Assembly (NCBI RefSeq): GCF_041687175.1
Contig: NZ_JAWLCK010000061.1
Coordinates: 1-16,619, forward strand
DNA: 16,619 nt
Reading direction: 5' to 3'
Origin: Lutispora sp041687175
GTDB lineage: Bacteria > Bacillota > Clostridia > Lutisporales > Lutisporaceae
A program made the translations under genes and the position numbers. The notes under the pieces were generated by a model, which ran no database searches, was not told the DNA's origin, and saw nothing but the letters and a program-made list of their open reading frames with translations. Each line of letters begins with the position of its first letter. The first letter of the stretch is position 1. This document shows positions 14,612 to 16,619 of the stretch, in pieces.

Positions 14612-15913
14612 GTGTTGGGTAAAGAGGATATCTTAGTGATTCTTAAACAGCAAGTTAAGCCCGCTATAGGCTGCACGGAGCCTGTTGCAGTTGCTCTGGC
14701 AGTGTCAACGGCTTATAAAGAATTAAAAGGGAATGTTGAAAAAATCAGTATTAAACTGAGCCCTAATATTTACAAGAATGGCATGAGAGTCGGAATACCT
14801 GGCACTAATGAAAGAGGTATAGTCTTTGCGGTAGCTTTATCAGTATTATGCGGAAACCCTGAATTTGGACTAGAGCTTTTTAAAAATGTTAATGAATCCC
14901 ATATAAATAAAGCAAAGGATATAGTTTCGAAAAATATTATTTCCACTGAAATTGTAGATGATCAGGGCAACTTCTATATTGAAGCCCTTGTTACAACAAA
15001 TGAAGGCACTGCCTGCTGCAAGGTAAGAGATTATCATACAAATATTGTTTACCTGGAATCAAAGGGCAAAGTCATACATTCTGCAGAAGACATAAAATGT
15101 GTCTTTAACAATGGTTTTAATGGCAATAGAATTTCTCTAAAAAACTTAAGTATCAGGGGGATAAAAGACTTTGTCGAAAATGTTGACTTTGATGATATCA
15201 GCTTTCTACTTGAAGGGGTTGAACTGAATATCACCATGGCTAATAAAGGACTTGAGGATAAAATTGGCCTAGGTGCAGGTATGAGCCAGTTATTACAGAA
15301 AGGCATATTAAGAGATGATATTGTAAACCAGGTAAGAATATTAACTTCTGCCGCCTGTGATGCAAGGATGGCAGGTATTAACTTGCCTGTAATGAGCAGT
15401 GCGGGAAGTGGAAATCACGGTATTACAGCTATAATACCACCTACTATTGTTTGCAGATATTTGGGATATGATGAAGAAAAGTTATCCAGGGCATTGGCAA
15501 TGAGCCATCTGATAACTGCCTATATAAAAGAGTACACAGGAAAACTCTCCCCTGTATGCGGTTGCAGCGTGGCAGCAGGCATTGGTGCTTCAGCCTCTAT
15601 TGCATGGCTTTTAGGTGGAGATTATGATCAACTGGTAGGTACCATAAGCAATATGGTAGGTGCCATATCAGGCATGGTATGTGACGGTGCGAAAGGAGGT
15701 TGTGCTTATAAATTATCTACTGCAGCAAGTGAAGCAGTAATACAAGCATATCTTGCAGTAAATGGAATAGTCATATCCAATTATGATGGAATTGTAGGAG
15801 ATGACGCAGAAGCTACTATTAGAAATCTAGGAGTATTATCCAGTGAAGGAATGAAGAATATGGATGATACTATCCTGAAAATCATGACAAATAAAACAGC
15901 TTCTGCTAACTAA
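14612..15913 (+). CDS. CyuA / UPF0597-family L-cysteine desulfidase-like (serine dehydratase alpha-like) protein, copy 1
   Basis: A 433-residue full-length member of the UPF0597 family. It includes the iron-sulfur L-cysteine desulfidases (CyuA/YhaM; characterised in Methanocaldococcus jannaschii), which convert L-cysteine to pyruvate, ammonia and sulfide. Hallmarks are AIGCTEPVAVALA (Cys21), SPNIYKNGMRVGIPGT (50-65), a glycine-rich SSAGSGNHG (262-270), TIVCRYLGY (Cys281), PVCGCS (Cys316/318) and GMVCDGAKGGCAYK (Cys357/364). Cys21, Cys281 and a later cysteine correspond to proposed [4Fe-4S] ligands. The GTG start lies 6 bases after GGAAAGGAG and is supported by the second copy, which begins ATG TTG at the same place. 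It is the first gene after the rightward sigma-54 promoter. Substrate could be cysteine, serine or a related beta-substituted amino acid. Confidence 0.88.
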   Translation: MLGKEDILVILKQQVKPAIGCTEPVAVALAVSTAYKELKGNVEKISIKLSPNIYKNGMRVGIPGTNERGIVFAVALSVLCGNPEFGLELFKNVNESHINKAKDIVSKNIISTEIVDDQGNFYIEALVTTNEGTACCKVRDYHTNIVYLESKGKVIHSAEDIKCVFNNGFNGNRISLKNLSIRGIKDFVENVDFDDISFLLEGVELNITMANKGLEDKIGLGAGMSQLLQKGILRDDIVNQVRILTSAACDARMAGINLPVMSSAGSGNHGITAIIPPTIVCRYLGYDEEKLSRALAMSHLITAYIKEYTGKLSPVCGCSVAAGIGASASIAWLLGGDYDQLVGTISNMVGAISGMVCDGAKGGCAYKLSTAASEAVIQAYLAVNGIVISNYDGIVGDDAEATIRNLGVLSSEGMKNMDDTILKIMTNKTASAN

Positions 15914-16038
15914 ATAGAGTGTTCCATTGCTTTTCTATTTTTATACTGAGCCTTATATTGCAGGTATTCTATAATGGATGCAATTGTCAGGAGCTCTTAC
16001 TCATATATTAAATTTACTATAAACAGGAGGAAAAAAAC

Positions 16039-16619
16039 ATGTTGACAAAAGAAGTTTGCGAAAACTATATATTGATTTTAAAGGATGAGCTTATAGAAGC
16101 CCTTGGCTGTACTGAGCCCATAGCCATTGCTTATGCAGCAGCTAAAGCTAAGGCTGTTTTGGGCAAGCAACCAAAAAGAATGGAAATTGGTTGCAGCGGA
16201 AACATAGTGAAGAATGTAAAAGGTGTTGTGGTGCCAAATACAGGAGGCCTTATAGGTATTGATGCTGCAGCTATAGCCGGAGTAGTTGGAGGAGATGCAG
16301 ATAGAGAGCTTCAGGTATTAGAAAGTGTAAAGGAAGAAGACTATGATGAAATCAGAAGACTTTTAAAAGAAGATTACTGCTCCGTGTACCATCTTCAAGG
16401 TGTTGAAAACCTTTATATCGAAGCCAAGGTTTACTCAGATGATGAATCCGCAGAAGTTTCTATCAAAGATTCTCATACAAATATAATTAAGATTGTTAAA
16501 AACGGGGAAACTCTTTTCCAGAAAGAAGAAGATGCAAAAGAAGATGAAGTAGCTGTTACAGGTGACACTTCACTCTTAAACATAAAGGATATTATAGAGT
16601 TTGCTGATACAGTAAATCT
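16039..16619 (+). CDS. CyuA / UPF0597-family L-cysteine desulfidase-like protein, copy 2, C-terminus beyond the window
   Basis: The frame is open for 193 codons from an ATG at 16039 (AGGAGG about 8 bases upstream) to the right edge, so more than half of the usual roughly 430 residues is missing. It starts MLTKEVCENY and shows ALGCTEPIAIAYAAAKAK (about 20-37), the iron-sulfur cysteine motif shared with copy 1. Next come CSGNIVKNVKGVVVPNTGG, a glycine-rich AAAIAGVVGGDAD segment, and DSHTNI matching DYHTNI of copy 1. It differs clearly from copy 1 in these blocks (GNIVKNVKG versus PNIYKNGMR), so the pair is an old divergence, not a recent duplication. It follows copy 1 by 125 bases with no terminator or good promoter seen, so cotranscription is likely. 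Heteromer formation or distinct substrates are both possible. Confidence 0.87.
   Translation, partial: MLTKEVCENYILILKDELIEALGCTEPIAIAYAAAKAKAVLGKQPKRMEIGCSGNIVKNVKGVVVPNTGGLIGIDAAAIAGVVGGDADRELQVLESVKEEDYDEIRRLLKEDYCSVYHLQGVENLYIEAKVYSDDESAEVSIKDSHTNIIKIVKNGETLFQKEEDAKEDEVAVTGDTSLLNIKDIIEFADTVN

Noticed and set aside
15914..16038. A separate sigma-54 or sigma-A promoter for the second CyuA-like gene
   Set aside because: No GG-N10-GC pair and no convincing -35/-10 combination is present; only a ribosome site stands out, so cotranscription is simpler.

Overview
The base composition is AT-rich, the Shine-Dalgarno sequences are strong (GGAGG-type), GTG starts occur, and the substrate-binding protein is a lipoprotein. 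These features and the gene families point to an anaerobic low-GC Firmicute of the class Clostridia. This placement is an inference from style and gene content; there is no rRNA or other taxonomic marker in the window.

Layout. Position 1-532 (minus) is the N-terminal part of a zinc-dependent phospholipase C-family protein. Position 657-1904 (plus) is a UMF1/Atg22-type MFS transporter, and a bidirectional terminator separates it from the convergent leftward block. From 13932 down to 1964 every gene is on the minus strand. In transcription order these are tctC, tctB, tctA, a UroD-family methyltransferase-like gene, two DUF21/CBS (CNNM/CorC-type) membrane proteins, a second UroD-family gene, a cation diffusion facilitator, a sigma-54 enhancer-binding activator, and a class V PLP aminotransferase. 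On the plus strand from 14612 there are two tandem, divergent homologues of the CyuA/UPF0597 L-cysteine desulfidase family. The second runs off the right edge.

The most interesting part is the 679-base region 13933-14611 between the divergent tct operon and the cyuA-like genes. Each side has a sigma-54 (-24/-12) promoter with the same TGGCATGN4TTGCA core. Both put the predicted start of transcription about 45-48 bases before the start codon. Almost exactly midway lies a perfect 40-bp palindrome holding two TTTCA-N4-TGAAA dyads 20 bp apart, and a third copy of the dyad lies at 14141. This looks like a shared enhancer for one sigma-54 activator. The window encodes such an activator (3205-5007), with a cysteine-containing sensor region, a PAS-like segment, an AAA+ domain with GSFTGA, and a Fis-type HTH. 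Its own gene has a sigma-A-type promoter.

Working model (inference): a sigma-54-controlled catabolic module imports an organic acid through a tripartite TctABC carrier. It processes it with UroD-fold, possibly corrinoid- or zinc-dependent methyl-transfer proteins and with CyuA-type iron-sulfur lyases that release ammonia, and sulfide or water, from a cysteine- or serine-like substrate. A sulfur- or methyl-bearing amino-acid-like carboxylate would fit, but the substrate cannot be read from the sequence. No corrinoid protein or substrate-specific methyltransferase is visible in the window.
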